Positions 24,026 to 32,877 of a stretch of 64,000 nt of DNA are shown piece after piece (positions within the stretch are counted from its first letter, which is position 1; each line of letters opens with the position of its first letter). The stretch is from Rhodoferax sp. (GTDB taxonomy: Bacteria; Pseudomonadota; Gammaproteobacteria; Burkholderiales; Burkholderiaceae_C): contig JACKLL010000012.1 of the NCBI GenBank assembly GCA_024235935.1, positions 40,240 to 104,239 on the forward strand. Direction: 5' to 3'. The position numbers were made by a program, and so were the translations under genes. The notes beneath the pieces were generated by a model. It had not been told where the DNA came from. It saw nothing but the letters and a program-made list of their open reading frames with translations, and ran no database searches.

Positions 24026-26656
24026 TCAGCCCAGTGACCGCTCGAATTGATCGAGTGGCACCGGTCGTCCCAGCAGATATCCCTGGCAGATCGTGCAGCC
24101 GTTGTCTCGCAGGAATTCCCTCTGTTCGGGCGTTTCCACGCCCTCGGCGATCACCTCCATGCCAAGCCGGCTGGCCAGGCCAATGATGGTCTGGATGATG
24201 ATGCCGTCGGTGGCCTTGACGCCGATATTGCGCACGAAGCTCTGGTCGATTTTCAACTGGTCCAGGGGCAACTGGGTCAGGTAGGCCAGCGATGACTGGC
24301 CGGTGCCGAAATCGTCCATCGAAAACCGCACGCCCAGTGCCTTGAGCTGGTCCATCTTCCCTACCGTGTCGACCACATCGTCGAGCACCAGGCTCTCGGT
24401 GAGCTCCAGCTTCAGCCGACCTGGATTGGCGGCGGTGGTCTGCAGCGTCCGGGCGATCTGTTGCACGAAATCGGTCGCGCGGAACTGGCGTGCGCTGACG
24501 TTGACCGCGATCTCCAAGGCCTGAAACGCGGGAATGTTCTCCCAGGCCTTGAGCTGCTGGCAGGCGGTCTCCAGCACCCACTGGCCCATCGGCAGAATCT
24601 GCCCGGTTTCCTCGGCCAGCGGAATGAACTCCATCGGCGACACCATGCCGCGGACCGGATGCTGCCAGCGAATCAGCACTTCCGCCCCGACGATCTTTCC
24701 GTCATACGTGACCTGTGCCTGATAGAGCAGCAGGAACTGCTGCTGGTCGAGCGCAGCCCGCAGATCCTTTTCCAGCGAGGTCCGCGCCGCAATGGCAGCC
24801 TGCATGCGGGGGTCGTAGAAGCGGATGGCGTTGCGACCCGACATCTTGGCCTGGTACATCGCGATGTCAGCCTTCTTGAGCAGGTCGTCTACCGACTCCT
24901 CGTGCCCCAGAAACAGGGCCACGCCAATGCTTGGTGTACTTGCCAAGCTATGCGGGCCCACCTGGTACGGCTTGTTGAGCGCCGCCAGGATCTTCTCGCC
25001 AATGAGTTCGATCTGGGCCGCCGCATTGGGCGCCGGCATGTCAAGGTCTTCCAGCATCACGACGAATTCGTCGCCGCCCAGGCGCGCCACGGTATCGGCC
25101 TCGCGCACACAGGCGCGCAGGCGCTCCGCGACCTGGCGCAGCAGGTTGTCTCCGACATCGTGGCCCAGCGAGTCATTGATGGTCTTGAAGTGGTCCAGAT
25201 CCATGAACATCATCGCGCCCAGTCGGCCGCTGCGTGCGCTGGACGCCAGCGCCTGTTGCAAGCGGTCCATCAGCAGGCGGCGGTTGGGCAGGCGCGTCAG
25301 CGGGTCGTAGAACGCGAGCTGCTCGATCTCCTGGGCCGCTGTCTTGCTGGCGGTGATGTCGCGCGAGATGACGATGAAGCGGGGAGCCTCGCCTGGATTG
25401 ACGTTCTTGCGTGCCACCGACAATTCAAACCAGGTCACCTCGGCGCCATGCTGCAGCACGAACTGCCGGCCGGAGGACCAGCCACTGGCATGGGCTTCGC
25501 GCAATGCGTCTTCGATCGTGCTTGCGACCGCGGCCGGAAGATGGTCACGCACGCGGCCGTTGGAAAACAGGCCTGGCGCCTGTCCGAGCAGGGTCGGATG
25601 CGGGGCATGCGAGCTGAAATACCACCCTTCCAGGTCGAGCTCCAGCAAGGAGTCGGGCATGGCGTCCAGTGTGGCTTCCAGCTGGGCCTTGCCGTCCAGG
25701 ATCTGGCTGCGTGCCTGTGCCAGCCGGCCCAGATGGCGCAGGGTCAGCGCGGCGGCGGCCACGATCATCAGCGCGATCAGTGCGGCGATGATCAGGATGC
25801 CGATCCGGTCCTGTTGCCATTCCTTCAGTGCAGAGCCGATCGGCACGCTGGCGGCCACCGCAATATTGTTGTACAGCGTAGGGCGCGATACCAGGATGGC
25901 GGGCAACTGGCTCAGCCGCGCGGGCGCATGACGGATCTGCTGGCTCGCCATCTGCTCGGACAGGGGCGGGGCGAGCCGGGTGCCGGTCAGCGTTGCGTTG
26001 GGTGGCACGCTGCACAGCAACTGACCGTCAGCGCGCTCCAGCGTGATCTCCAGTCCAGGAATGGCGACGCCCTGCTCCAGAATCATGGCCAGCAGCGGTA
26101 CCCGGACTTCTGCCAAGGCGATCACCTTGCTGTTGTCGGCCAGCTTGATGCTGCGCGCCATGTAGAGCGCCGGCTCCGAACTCGCAAAGCTGGTGAACGG
26201 TGCGCTGATGGTCAGCGTGGACACCGGTTGCTGCAGCACCTCGTCGAGGAAGCCGTCGGGGATCTGCAGGGGCGGGTTCAGGCTGTCGCGCTCCGAGGAC
26301 ACCAGCACCTTGCCCTGTGGCGTCAGCAGCGCCAGCTGGCTGACCAGCAGGTTCTGGCTGTCGGATGCCCGCATCAGGCGAGCGGACTGGTCGACGTCGA
26401 TCCATTCGGCCACCAGGTTGGACAGGTTCAGGACCTCGTCCATGCTGGCCAGCAGGATGTCGATGCTCAGCAGGTTGCGGTTGATCGCCGATTCGGCACC
26501 ACTGACGAAGCGGGTTGCGTTCAGTTCCGCTTCGTGGATCGCGCTGCGCCGCCCCTGTTCGATCAAGGTTCCGGCCACCAGTGCCACCACCAGCAGGAAC
26601 AGCGCGGCGCCCCCGAGAATCGTCCAGCGGACCCGCCTCGGCAGAGCCGCCGTCAT
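24026..26656 (-). CDS. Membrane PAS-GGDEF-EAL protein with large periplasmic domain
   Basis: The 876-residue protein has two membrane segments (about 11-31 and 285-307) flanking a 250-residue periplasmic, CACHE-like sensor region. These are followed by a PAS domain (about 320-435), GGDEF (527-531, preceded by the RxxD site READ) and an EAL domain with EVL at 659-661; DDFGTG, KIDQSF and EGVET are kept. The start codon overlaps the stop of a DctP-like binding-protein gene by four bases (26653-26656), which couples their translation. A periplasmic binding protein delivering its signal to this receptor, as NspS does for MbaA, is a plausible reading. Confidence 0.92.
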   Translation of the reverse strand: MTAALPRRVRWTILGGAALFLLVVALVAGTLIEQGRRSAIHEAELNATRFVSGAESAINRNLLSIDILLASMDEVLNLSNLVAEWIDVDQSARLMRASDSQNLLVSQLALLTPQGKVLVSSERDSLNPPLQIPDGFLDEVLQQPVSTLTISAPFTSFASSEPALYMARSIKLADNSKVIALAEVRVPLLAMILEQGVAIPGLEITLERADGQLLCSVPPNATLTGTRLAPPLSEQMASQQIRHAPARLSQLPAILVSRPTLYNNIAVAASVPIGSALKEWQQDRIGILIIAALIALMIVAAAALTLRHLGRLAQARSQILDGKAQLEATLDAMPDSLLELDLEGWYFSSHAPHPTLLGQAPGLFSNGRVRDHLPAAVASTIEDALREAHASGWSSGRQFVLQHGAEVTWFELSVARKNVNPGEAPRFIVISRDITASKTAAQEIEQLAFYDPLTRLPNRRLLMDRLQQALASSARSGRLGAMMFMDLDHFKTINDSLGHDVGDNLLRQVAERLRACVREADTVARLGGDEFVVMLEDLDMPAPNAAAQIELIGEKILAALNKPYQVGPHSLASTPSIGVALFLGHEESVDDLLKKADIAMYQAKMSGRNAIRFYDPRMQAAIAARTSLEKDLRAALDQQQFLLLYQAQVTYDGKIVGAEVLIRWQHPVRGMVSPMEFIPLAEETGQILPMGQWVLETACQQLKAWENIPAFQALEIAVNVSARQFRATDFVQQIARTLQTTAANPGRLKLELTESLVLDDVVDTVGKMDQLKALGVRFSMDDFGTGQSSLAYLTQLPLDQLKIDQSFVRNIGVKATDGIIIQTIIGLASRLGMEVIAEGVETPEQREFLRDNGCTICQGYLLGRPVPLDQFERSLG

Positions 26657-27777
26657 GGCGTAGCGGTGGCCAGGGGGGGTGCCGGGGCCATGATGTCGTG
26701 GACCGGCCCCAGGGTCTGGTTCCAGACGTCGGCGCAGGTCGGTCCACAGCGGCGCAACCAGCGTGGCAATACGTTCGACACCAGCAGGCGCGCACGCAGT
26801 TTCTCGTCCTGCGGAGCAACCGGCACCAGGGTCATCTTCCCCTTGCGGCCACCCTGGCAGGCAGCGGAGCCGATGTTGCATGCAATGCCATCGGCGGTCT
26901 CGCTGGCGTTGGCCGCCCAGATCCGGGCTTCGAGTTTGGGAAGCTCGTCCCGCAGCAAGACCCGAAGCCCGGGATCGAGGGCGGTCCATGAGTTCGCGTT
27001 GGCGCCAAACAGCGAGACGCCCCAGGTCACCGGCATGGCGTAGAGATGGGTCGTGACCTTGTCCAGGCCCAGGGTGTTGCCGGTCATGCTGCCGGTGACC
27101 GCGCAGGCCACGTTGCCGCTGCGGATGTTGGGGATGACCTCGACCATGCTGGTGACGATCGGGATGCCGCCGATGGCATCGATGAAATCAGCCGCTGACG
27201 AGCCCGACACCCGGATCCGCCGGCCGGCCAGGTCGGACAGCGACTGGAATGGTTGGGCGCAGAAGATCATCTGCGCCGGGTACACATAGATGCTCAGCAA
27301 CTCCACGCCGTAGCGTTGGCGCAGCGTGTTCTCCAGAAACGGGCGAAATGCCGCCACGCTCCTGCGCAGGCTTGCCATGTCGGGATTCAGGCCGGCCAGG
27401 TCGACGGCACCAAACACCGCATCCTGCACGGCGGCCCGGCTGATCTGCGCGGTACCGAAGGGAATGACACCGATCTGCATCAGCCGCAACATGTCCTGCG
27501 CCGGAACGCCGGCCCGGTCGAACGGCACGATGTCCGCACTGAAGCGCCCGCCACTGCGTTCAGTCAGGGTCCGGGTCCAGAACGGCTCTTCATAGTCCAG
27601 ATACTGCTTCAGGCCGGCCAGGCCCCCGACGATGCGCAGCTTCTGGGCCACGACAGGCTGCGCGCCGGCGGCCGCCGCACACAGGCACAGCGTCCCCAGG
27701 GCCAGTGCCCGGATCCAGGTCTGCAGGCGCCGTCGCATCGGGCGCTGTGCACAGGTGATTTGCAAGGTCGTGTTCAT
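26653..27777 (-). CDS. Orphan TRAP (DctP-like) solute-binding protein
   Basis: The 374-residue secreted protein begins MNTTLQITCAQRPMRRRLQT with a hydrophobic signal segment ending near AGAQP. The mature part fits the DctP family: EPFWTRTLTERSGGRF, AGVPAQDMLRLMQIGVIPF, and FQSLSDLAGRRIRVSGSSAADF with the conserved Arg region. Six or more cysteines in the C-terminal half (GIACNIGSAACQG, RRCGPTC) suggest disulfides, unusual for this family. No DctQ/DctM permease is in the window. The stop overlaps the start of the GGDEF-EAL gene, so a sensing role is more likely than transport (inference). Confidence 0.8.
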   Translation of the reverse strand: MNTTLQITCAQRPMRRRLQTWIRALALGTLCLCAAAAGAQPVVAQKLRIVGGLAGLKQYLDYEEPFWTRTLTERSGGRFSADIVPFDRAGVPAQDMLRLMQIGVIPFGTAQISRAAVQDAVFGAVDLAGLNPDMASLRRSVAAFRPFLENTLRQRYGVELLSIYVYPAQMIFCAQPFQSLSDLAGRRIRVSGSSAADFIDAIGGIPIVTSMVEVIPNIRSGNVACAVTGSMTGNTLGLDKVTTHLYAMPVTWGVSLFGANANSWTALDPGLRVLLRDELPKLEARIWAANASETADGIACNIGSAACQGGRKGKMTLVPVAPQDEKLRARLLVSNVLPRWLRRCGPTCADVWNQTLGPVHDIMAPAPPLATATP

Positions 27778-27858
27778 GGGTTCGGGCTGTGGCCGGGCCG
27801 GGTCGCGCCGTCTGCCCGAGACCCTGCGGCTGCATGGCCCAGCGCCACACGCGCACGC

Positions 27859-27885
27859 GCAAGGTGGGCACTGTGCGCACCTTGC
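27859..27885. other. Hairpin-forming sequence between AAA ATPase and binding-protein genes
   Basis: GCAAGGTG-N11-CACCTTGC forms a perfect eight-base stem in the 154-base gap. There is no T-run on either side, so it is not a standard terminator. It could be an mRNA structure or an operator. Confidence 0.3.
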
Positions 27886-27931
27886 CATTGGCAGACGGGC
27901 GCGTGCCCGCCGCGTGTGATGTTAACCGGCC

Positions 27932-30262
27932 CTATTGCATGAACCCCATGCCCCGGTTCTCCCGGACTTCCGGCTTGATCCGGTGTTCGGACTCGAGCTG
28001 CTCCAGAAACTCCCCGGCAGCCAATGCCTCGCCCAGGATTTCAGCCTGGCGCTTGACGGCGGCGAAATCGCCCGGGCACAGCTGATCGAGCAGGCCGAGC
28101 CGCCGCCGCTGCTCCGACGTCAGCGCGTCGGCATCACCCGCAAGGGCTTCGGTTACGAACATCTGCAGCCGTTGGGCAGGCCCGAGCGGCTTGAACGCGA
28201 TCTTGAACGTGAAGCGGCGCAAGGCCGCCTGGTCCAGCCGCTCGAGCAGATTGGTGGTGCAGATGAAAACGCCATCGAAGCGCTCCATGCCCTGCAGCAT
28301 TTCATTGACCTCGGTCACCTCGTAGGTACGCTGTGCACCCCGGCGATCCTGCAGAAAGCTGTCGGCCTCGTCCAGCAGCAGCACCGCCTTTTCGGCCCGC
28401 GCGTCGCGGAACATGGCGGCCATCTGCTGCTCGGTTTCGCCAACGTACTTGCTGACCAGGTCGCTGGCCTGGCGCACCATCAGCGGCTTCTCCAGCGTCT
28501 GCGCAATATGCTGCGCCAGCGCGGTCTTGCCGGTCCCCGGAGGCCCGTGGAAACAAAGGGTGCCGTGCCCGCGCGCGCGCAAAGCCTGCACGACCTTGGG
28601 CAGTGCATAGCGGCATTCCACGTTCAGGTTGGCCAGGTCGTAGTGCGTCACCATGCGCTGCGCCGGGTCGGCCTCGGAGTTCTGCCCCAGCGCATGATCG
28701 GCGTTGCGCAGCTGGCGCTCGATGAGCCGCTCCGATGCGGTCGGGTCCGCAACCATGTCGTCGGCGCCAACGGCCAGTCCGGCGAATCGCACCGCGGTGC
28801 GGATCTGTGCCGGCGTCAGGCCCTTGCGCGCTGCCAGCCGCGCCACGAAGGCGTCGGAGACCGCAATGCCCTCGAGGGTCTTGCGCACCAGGCCTTCGCG
28901 TGCACCGGGCGGTGGCGAACGCAGCTCCAGGTGATAGGCAAAACGCCGGCGAAACGCCGGGTCTATCTGTTCGATGCGGTTGGTGACCCAGATCGTCGGG
29001 ATATTGTTGGACTCCAGGATCTGGTTGACCCAGGCCTTGCCACTGACGCTGCCATTGCTGGGCGTCGCGATCTGATCGGCACGCGCCAGCAACTGGGCGG
29101 CTTCGCTCGAGATGGGCGGGAAGACGTCCTCCACCTCGTCGAACAGCAAGGCCGCATTCTCGCTGCCCTTGAGGAAGACCTGGGCGATCTGCAGCGAGCG
29201 ATAGCGGTCGCGGCCACTGAGGGAGTTGCCGTCCCGATCGGCATATTCGACCTCGAACAGCTCGAGCCCCGCCGCCTGCGCCACCACCTTGGCCAGTTCG
29301 GTCTTGCCGGTGCCGGGCGGACCGTACAGCAGGATGTTGACGCCCGATTCCTTGCGTGCCACCGCGTTGCCGAGCAAGGCACACAGGACCTGGGTGTCCT
29401 CGCGCACAAAAGTGAAGTCGTTGATCGCCAATGTGCTCTTGCTGGCCGGCCGCGTGAAAACCGCCATCAGTTCGGCCCGGTCGCGGTATTCGCGCATCAG
29501 CACCGGAGGCAGTTTCTCGCTGACCTTCATCAGGTCGGCCAGGTCGGTGATGTTGTGTTCCGAGATCAGGTTCTCGACCAGCCCGATGCGCTCGAGCCGG
29601 GAGCCGGCACGCAAGGCCTCGCCGACATCGCTGGCGTTGACTTGGGCGAGTTCGGCAATGGCGGCATAGGCTTCCGGCGCGTTGCTGACCTTGAACTCCA
29701 CCAGGATGCTGCGCAGATCGCGCTGGTAGCGGGCCAGCGTCCCGTACAGCAGCAAGGCGCGTTCGGCCTTGTTGAGCTGCAGCAGCCCGGCCAGCGCGTC
29801 GATGTTCTTCTCTACCAGGGTCGACTGCTTCTTGAGACTCTGCGTGAGCCACTCACCGGTCACCGCCAGCAGCGAGATCAGGTCCTTGGGCTGGTCCTTG
29901 GCATATTCGTCGAGGTAGAAGAACAAGGTTCCTTCTTCGTAGGGACCGCGCCAGACACCGTGGCGGGACAGGAACTGGGCGTCGCGCAGGCTCTCATGGC
30001 CGCGCCAGTATTCGTTGCCGACGCAGCGGCGGGCCAGGAATTCGCGGACCCGGCCCAGCACCGGCGCCGGCCAGACCAGGTGGCGACCGGCCAGGCCCAC
30101 CACGCTGTTGAGGTCGCGCCGCACATTGAAGTTCGACCCGCGACGGGCTGCCAGCGTCAGCACGAAATGCGAACACATCAGGTCGAGCACCGGCGCATCG
30201 CGCAGCCCCGGCGACGGAAGTACCGGCTTGCCTGTCTGTTCGCTCATCAACCGTTTTGCCAT
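27932..30262 (-). CDS. AAA+ ATPase with two AAA domains
   Basis: The 776-residue protein has an alpha-helical N-terminal region of unknown kind (about 1-285), AAA domain 1 with Walker A YGPPGTGKTEL (about 314-321) and Walker B LLFDEVED, and AAA domain 2 with HGPPGTGKTAL (about 573-580) and LLLDEAD. The Arg-rich ends IDPAFRRRFAY and LDQAALRRFTF carry candidate arginine fingers. ATG 30262 follows GGAGG by six bases. The layout is that of tandem CDC48/spastin-like remodelling ATPases, but no known N-domain is recognised. It lies upstream of and in line with the binding protein/GGDEF-EAL genes, 154 bases away. Confidence 0.85.
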   Translation of the reverse strand: MAKRLMSEQTGKPVLPSPGLRDAPVLDLMCSHFVLTLAARRGSNFNVRRDLNSVVGLAGRHLVWPAPVLGRVREFLARRCVGNEYWRGHESLRDAQFLSRHGVWRGPYEEGTLFFYLDEYAKDQPKDLISLLAVTGEWLTQSLKKQSTLVEKNIDALAGLLQLNKAERALLLYGTLARYQRDLRSILVEFKVSNAPEAYAAIAELAQVNASDVGEALRAGSRLERIGLVENLISEHNITDLADLMKVSEKLPPVLMREYRDRAELMAVFTRPASKSTLAINDFTFVREDTQVLCALLGNAVARKESGVNILLYGPPGTGKTELAKVVAQAAGLELFEVEYADRDGNSLSGRDRYRSLQIAQVFLKGSENAALLFDEVEDVFPPISSEAAQLLARADQIATPSNGSVSGKAWVNQILESNNIPTIWVTNRIEQIDPAFRRRFAYHLELRSPPPGAREGLVRKTLEGIAVSDAFVARLAARKGLTPAQIRTAVRFAGLAVGADDMVADPTASERLIERQLRNADHALGQNSEADPAQRMVTHYDLANLNVECRYALPKVVQALRARGHGTLCFHGPPGTGKTALAQHIAQTLEKPLMVRQASDLVSKYVGETEQQMAAMFRDARAEKAVLLLDEADSFLQDRRGAQRTYEVTEVNEMLQGMERFDGVFICTTNLLERLDQAALRRFTFKIAFKPLGPAQRLQMFVTEALAGDADALTSEQRRRLGLLDQLCPGDFAAVKRQAEILGEALAAGEFLEQLESEHRIKPEVRENRGMGFMQ

Positions 30263-30431
30263 CAACGCCTCCAACACCGACGTGTCTGTGCAAACACCAT
30301 AACGCAGGACGCCAGTGTATGGAATACCCGACGCTCAAAAAGGGATTGGCAGCGTCATGAATCGCGGAGATGGCTTTGCCTCGCCAGCCGCGATGCTTGC
30401 GCAAGATGTGTGATCCGCTAAGCTTCGCGGC

Positions 30432-30836
30432 ATGGAAATCGCATCCTTGCAGTCGGCCCTGGGCCAGTATTTCGCGCCCTGGGTCCAGGCGCTGGACCTG
30501 CGGGTTCTTGCAGCCGATGGTGATGGCGTGCAGGTGCTGTTGCCACAGCAGGCGCAGCTCGCGCGCATCGGTGGCATGGTGTGCGGGCAGGCGATGATGG
30601 CAGCCGCCGACACCTGCATGGTGCTCGCGCTGATGCAGCATTGGGGCGAATTCAAACCCTGTACCACGGTGCAGTTGAACAGCAGCTTTCTCAAGCCACT
30701 GGCAGGGCAGGATGGCCGGGTCCATGCGCGGGTGATCCGGGTCGGCAAGACGCTGGCCTTTGGCGAGATCGACATCCAGGGCGCACAGGACGGGCGCAGC
30801 GTGTGTCGTGCCAGCACCACGTATGCGCTGTTGTAG
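30432..30836 (+). CDS. PaaI family hotdog thioesterase
   Basis: This 134-residue hotdog-fold protein is of the PaaI/YiiD type. It has IGGMVCGQAMMAAADTCMVLAL (helix and turn of the fold, about 46-67), TVQLNSSFLKPL and a central strand region VHARVIRVGKTLAFGEIDI. Such enzymes hydrolyse acyl-CoA thioesters in the cytoplasm. The His of the common HGG motif is replaced here by Ile, so specificity or activity may differ. It stands upstream of an unknown membrane-anchored protein on the same strand. Confidence 0.8.
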   Translation: MEIASLQSALGQYFAPWVQALDLRVLAADGDGVQVLLPQQAQLARIGGMVCGQAMMAAADTCMVLALMQHWGEFKPCTTVQLNSSFLKPLAGQDGRVHARVIRVGKTLAFGEIDIQGAQDGRSVCRASTTYALL

Positions 30837-30878
30837 TGGCGCGACAGCCGGCACGGTGCGGCAGGCCTGGGGCCGGCG

Positions 30879-32138
30879 ATGCGCCTGATCCTGCGTCTGT
30901 TTTTGCTGCTGCTCGTGGGACTGCCTCTGTTGGCGGTGGGGCTGGTCTATCTGGCCGTTGACGACACGGCCCTGGTGCAGGGAGTGGCGACTCTGACACC
31001 GGCGCATGTTCAAAGGGCCCGTTGGCTGCTCGATCGCAACGACCCGCGCACCATGCGTCCAGGTGTGCTGCGCACCATCGTCGTTTCAGAAGAGGACCTG
31101 GACATTGCGACCAACTACCTGGCCCATCAGTTTGGCGGTGGCGCGAGCAAGGTCGCGCTGCATGATGGCGGTGGCGTCGTGCGTGCCAGCCTTGCGCTGC
31201 CGACCAATCCGGCAGGGCGATTCGTCAATCTGGATCTGGCCTGGCGCGAGACGGGCAGCTTGCCGCGGGTCGAGACACTGCGGCTGGGGCGGGTTCCCGT
31301 GCCGGCCATGCTGTGCAACTGGTTGCTGGATCGCGGGCTGGCTTATCTGCAGAACCACCAGCGTTATGCCGCAGCAGCGGATGTGGTGCGGCAGGTGCGC
31401 GCGCGTGATGGATTCCTGACCGTCGATTTCGAATGGAACGAGGCTGCGCCGGAGCAGCTCAAGGCTGCCCTGATCGGGCGTTCGCAGCAGGAACGCTGGC
31501 AGCTGTACAACGCGCGCCTGGTGGCGCTGGCAGGTGCACCCGACATCGGACGCGTCGTGTCGCTGGAGCGCTTGCTGGGTCCGCTGTTGCAGCTGGCGGC
31601 CGAGCGCGGCGCGGGCGGTGATGCGGTGCAGGAGTACCGCTCGGCCCTGGTCGTGCTGGCCTTTTATGTCAATGGCAAGGGCCTGGCGGCCCTGGTGCCG
31701 CAGGCGCGGACATGGCCGACACCCCGGCGCCATGTCGTGACACTGGCCGGCCGTCCGGACCTGACGCAGCATTTCACGATTTCGGCGGTGCTGGCGGCCA
31801 CCGCAGGCAGCCCGCTGTCGGATGTGGTCGGGCTGTACAAGGAACTGGACGATGCCCGCAACGGCAGCGGCTTCTCGTTCAACGATCTGGCGGCCGATCG
31901 TGCCGGAACCCGTCTGGGTGCCATGGCCGTCGGTGCCGCGTCCGGGCGGGAGAGGCTGCGCCAGGCCGTGGCGGCCGGACTGCGCGAAAGCGATCTGATG
32001 CCGGAAGTGCGCGACCTGCCCGAATTCATGCCGCAGGCGGAGTTTGTGCGCCGCTTTGGCGGCGTCGGCAAGCCCCCGTACCAGGCGATGCTGGGCCGGA
32101 TCGAACAGCGGCTGGATGCCTTGCCCCTGTACCGATAA
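30879..32138 (+). CDS. Membrane-anchored protein of unknown function
   Basis: I do not recognise this 419-residue protein. It has a single N-terminal hydrophobic segment (LRLFLLLLVGLPLLAVGLVYLAV, about 5-28) and a long soluble part with no cysteine cluster. Residues 60-80 read GVLRTIVVSEEDLDIATNYLAH; the middle is rich in short helices, and the end contains FSFNDLAADRAGTRLG and LPEFMPQAEFVRRFGG. It is probably an inner-membrane protein with a periplasmic domain. The gene is 42 bases behind the thioesterase, so cotranscription is possible. Confidence 0.7.
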   Translation: MRLILRLFLLLLVGLPLLAVGLVYLAVDDTALVQGVATLTPAHVQRARWLLDRNDPRTMRPGVLRTIVVSEEDLDIATNYLAHQFGGGASKVALHDGGGVVRASLALPTNPAGRFVNLDLAWRETGSLPRVETLRLGRVPVPAMLCNWLLDRGLAYLQNHQRYAAAADVVRQVRARDGFLTVDFEWNEAAPEQLKAALIGRSQQERWQLYNARLVALAGAPDIGRVVSLERLLGPLLQLAAERGAGGDAVQEYRSALVVLAFYVNGKGLAALVPQARTWPTPRRHVVTLAGRPDLTQHFTISAVLAATAGSPLSDVVGLYKELDDARNGSGFSFNDLAADRAGTRLGAMAVGAASGRERLRQAVAAGLRESDLMPEVRDLPEFMPQAEFVRRFGGVGKPPYQAMLGRIEQRLDALPLYR

Positions 32139-32205
32139 GGTTTTGGCGACCGCGCGATGGGGCTAAAATCTGCGGTTAGCCCAAGAACTGACTCTAAGGA
32201 ACTCC

Positions 32206-32346
32206 ATGTCCGCATCCCCCGCCAGCCACGAGACCCCTTCGGATGACCCGGTCGAGAAGATCGTTCCCCTGATGCCGCTGGTGCTGCCGGTTGCGGGTGG
32301 CGTGCTGATTTTCCTGCTGGCTTTTATCGCCGTGTTCATGGCCTGA
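32206..32346 (+). CDS. 46-residue single-pass membrane protein
   Basis: This short gene encodes MSASPASHETPSDDPVEKIV followed by a strong hydrophobic stretch (about 24-46: LPLVLPVAGGVLIFLLAF within it). The ATG is preceded by AAGGA with a good spacing of five bases, and the hydrophobic segment is uniform, so it is likely real. The charged N-terminus and C-terminal membrane helix suggest a small tail-anchored or complex-stabilising subunit. No function is known. Confidence 0.55.
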   Translation: MSASPASHETPSDDPVEKIVPLMPLVLPVAGGVLIFLLAFIAVFMA

Positions 32347-32877
32347 TGCCGGGCCTGGCGCCGAGCGCACCCGCGGGTCGGGTGCTCTGGTGCCGCGGGA
32401 TGACCTGCAATGGGTCGTTCCTTGAGTTTTCGCTCCCCCTCCCCTGATTTCCATTCTCGCCGTCGCCCTGTTGCGAGGGGGAGGTGCCGTCGCCTGCGCT
32501 GCGCAGGTGCCACGTGCAGGTGAGCGGCCGTCGGCGCCACGCCGATGCACCGGAGCCGCATTGCCTGTTTCGCCCCCCATGTTTCTTCGATTTCGACGCA
32601 TAAAGTCATGCTTGCTTTGCATAACTTTTCGCGGTTTCCGTCCGGTTCCTGCAAGGTGGGTTCATAGAATCTTCATGAACGGCCGCGGCTGATCCTGCCG
32701 CCGGCTTTGTCGCATAGCGGCGAGCACCGGGCCTACCGGCACCGGGGAGGGAATTCACGCGCATTCGCCACACGATGGCCGCTTCCTGCCGAAGCCACTT
32801 TCTCAAAGCATCTGCAGCCTGTCCGGGAGGGAGGGCCTGCTTTGAAAAACAGGTTTCAAACTCAGGAGTCTTTCATC
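32347..32877. other. 531-base intergenic region upstream of pckG
   Basis: There is no convincing gene. It contains an inverted repeat GTTCAT-N9-ATGAAC (32660-32680), the repeated octamer-like GCATAAAG (32599) and GCATAACT (32620), and an AGGAG ribosome site at 32863. These could be regulator sites for pckG. No -35/-10 pair is clear. Most of the region looks like ordinary high-GC sequence. Confidence 0.5.

Noticed and set aside
26657..26989. N-terminal extension of the PAS-GGDEF-EAL protein by 111 codons
   Set aside because: It overlaps the binding-protein gene, is Arg/Pro-rich and would hide the first membrane segment; the ATG at 26656 with the four-base overlap is more likely.
24461..27043. 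Very long open frame on the plus strand opposite the GGDEF-EAL and binding-protein genes
   Set aside because: It is antisense to clear protein families, has His/Gln/Arg-rich composition and no recognisable motif. Such frames arise from the high GC and codon bias. The same holds for the long frames opposite glcE-glcF, the triple-PAS protein, pckG, the AAA ATPase and the class II aldolase region.
27859..27885. Perfect hairpin as a terminator of the AAA ATPase gene
   Set aside because: There is no T-run on the downstream side of the minus strand, so it does not fit an intrinsic terminator.
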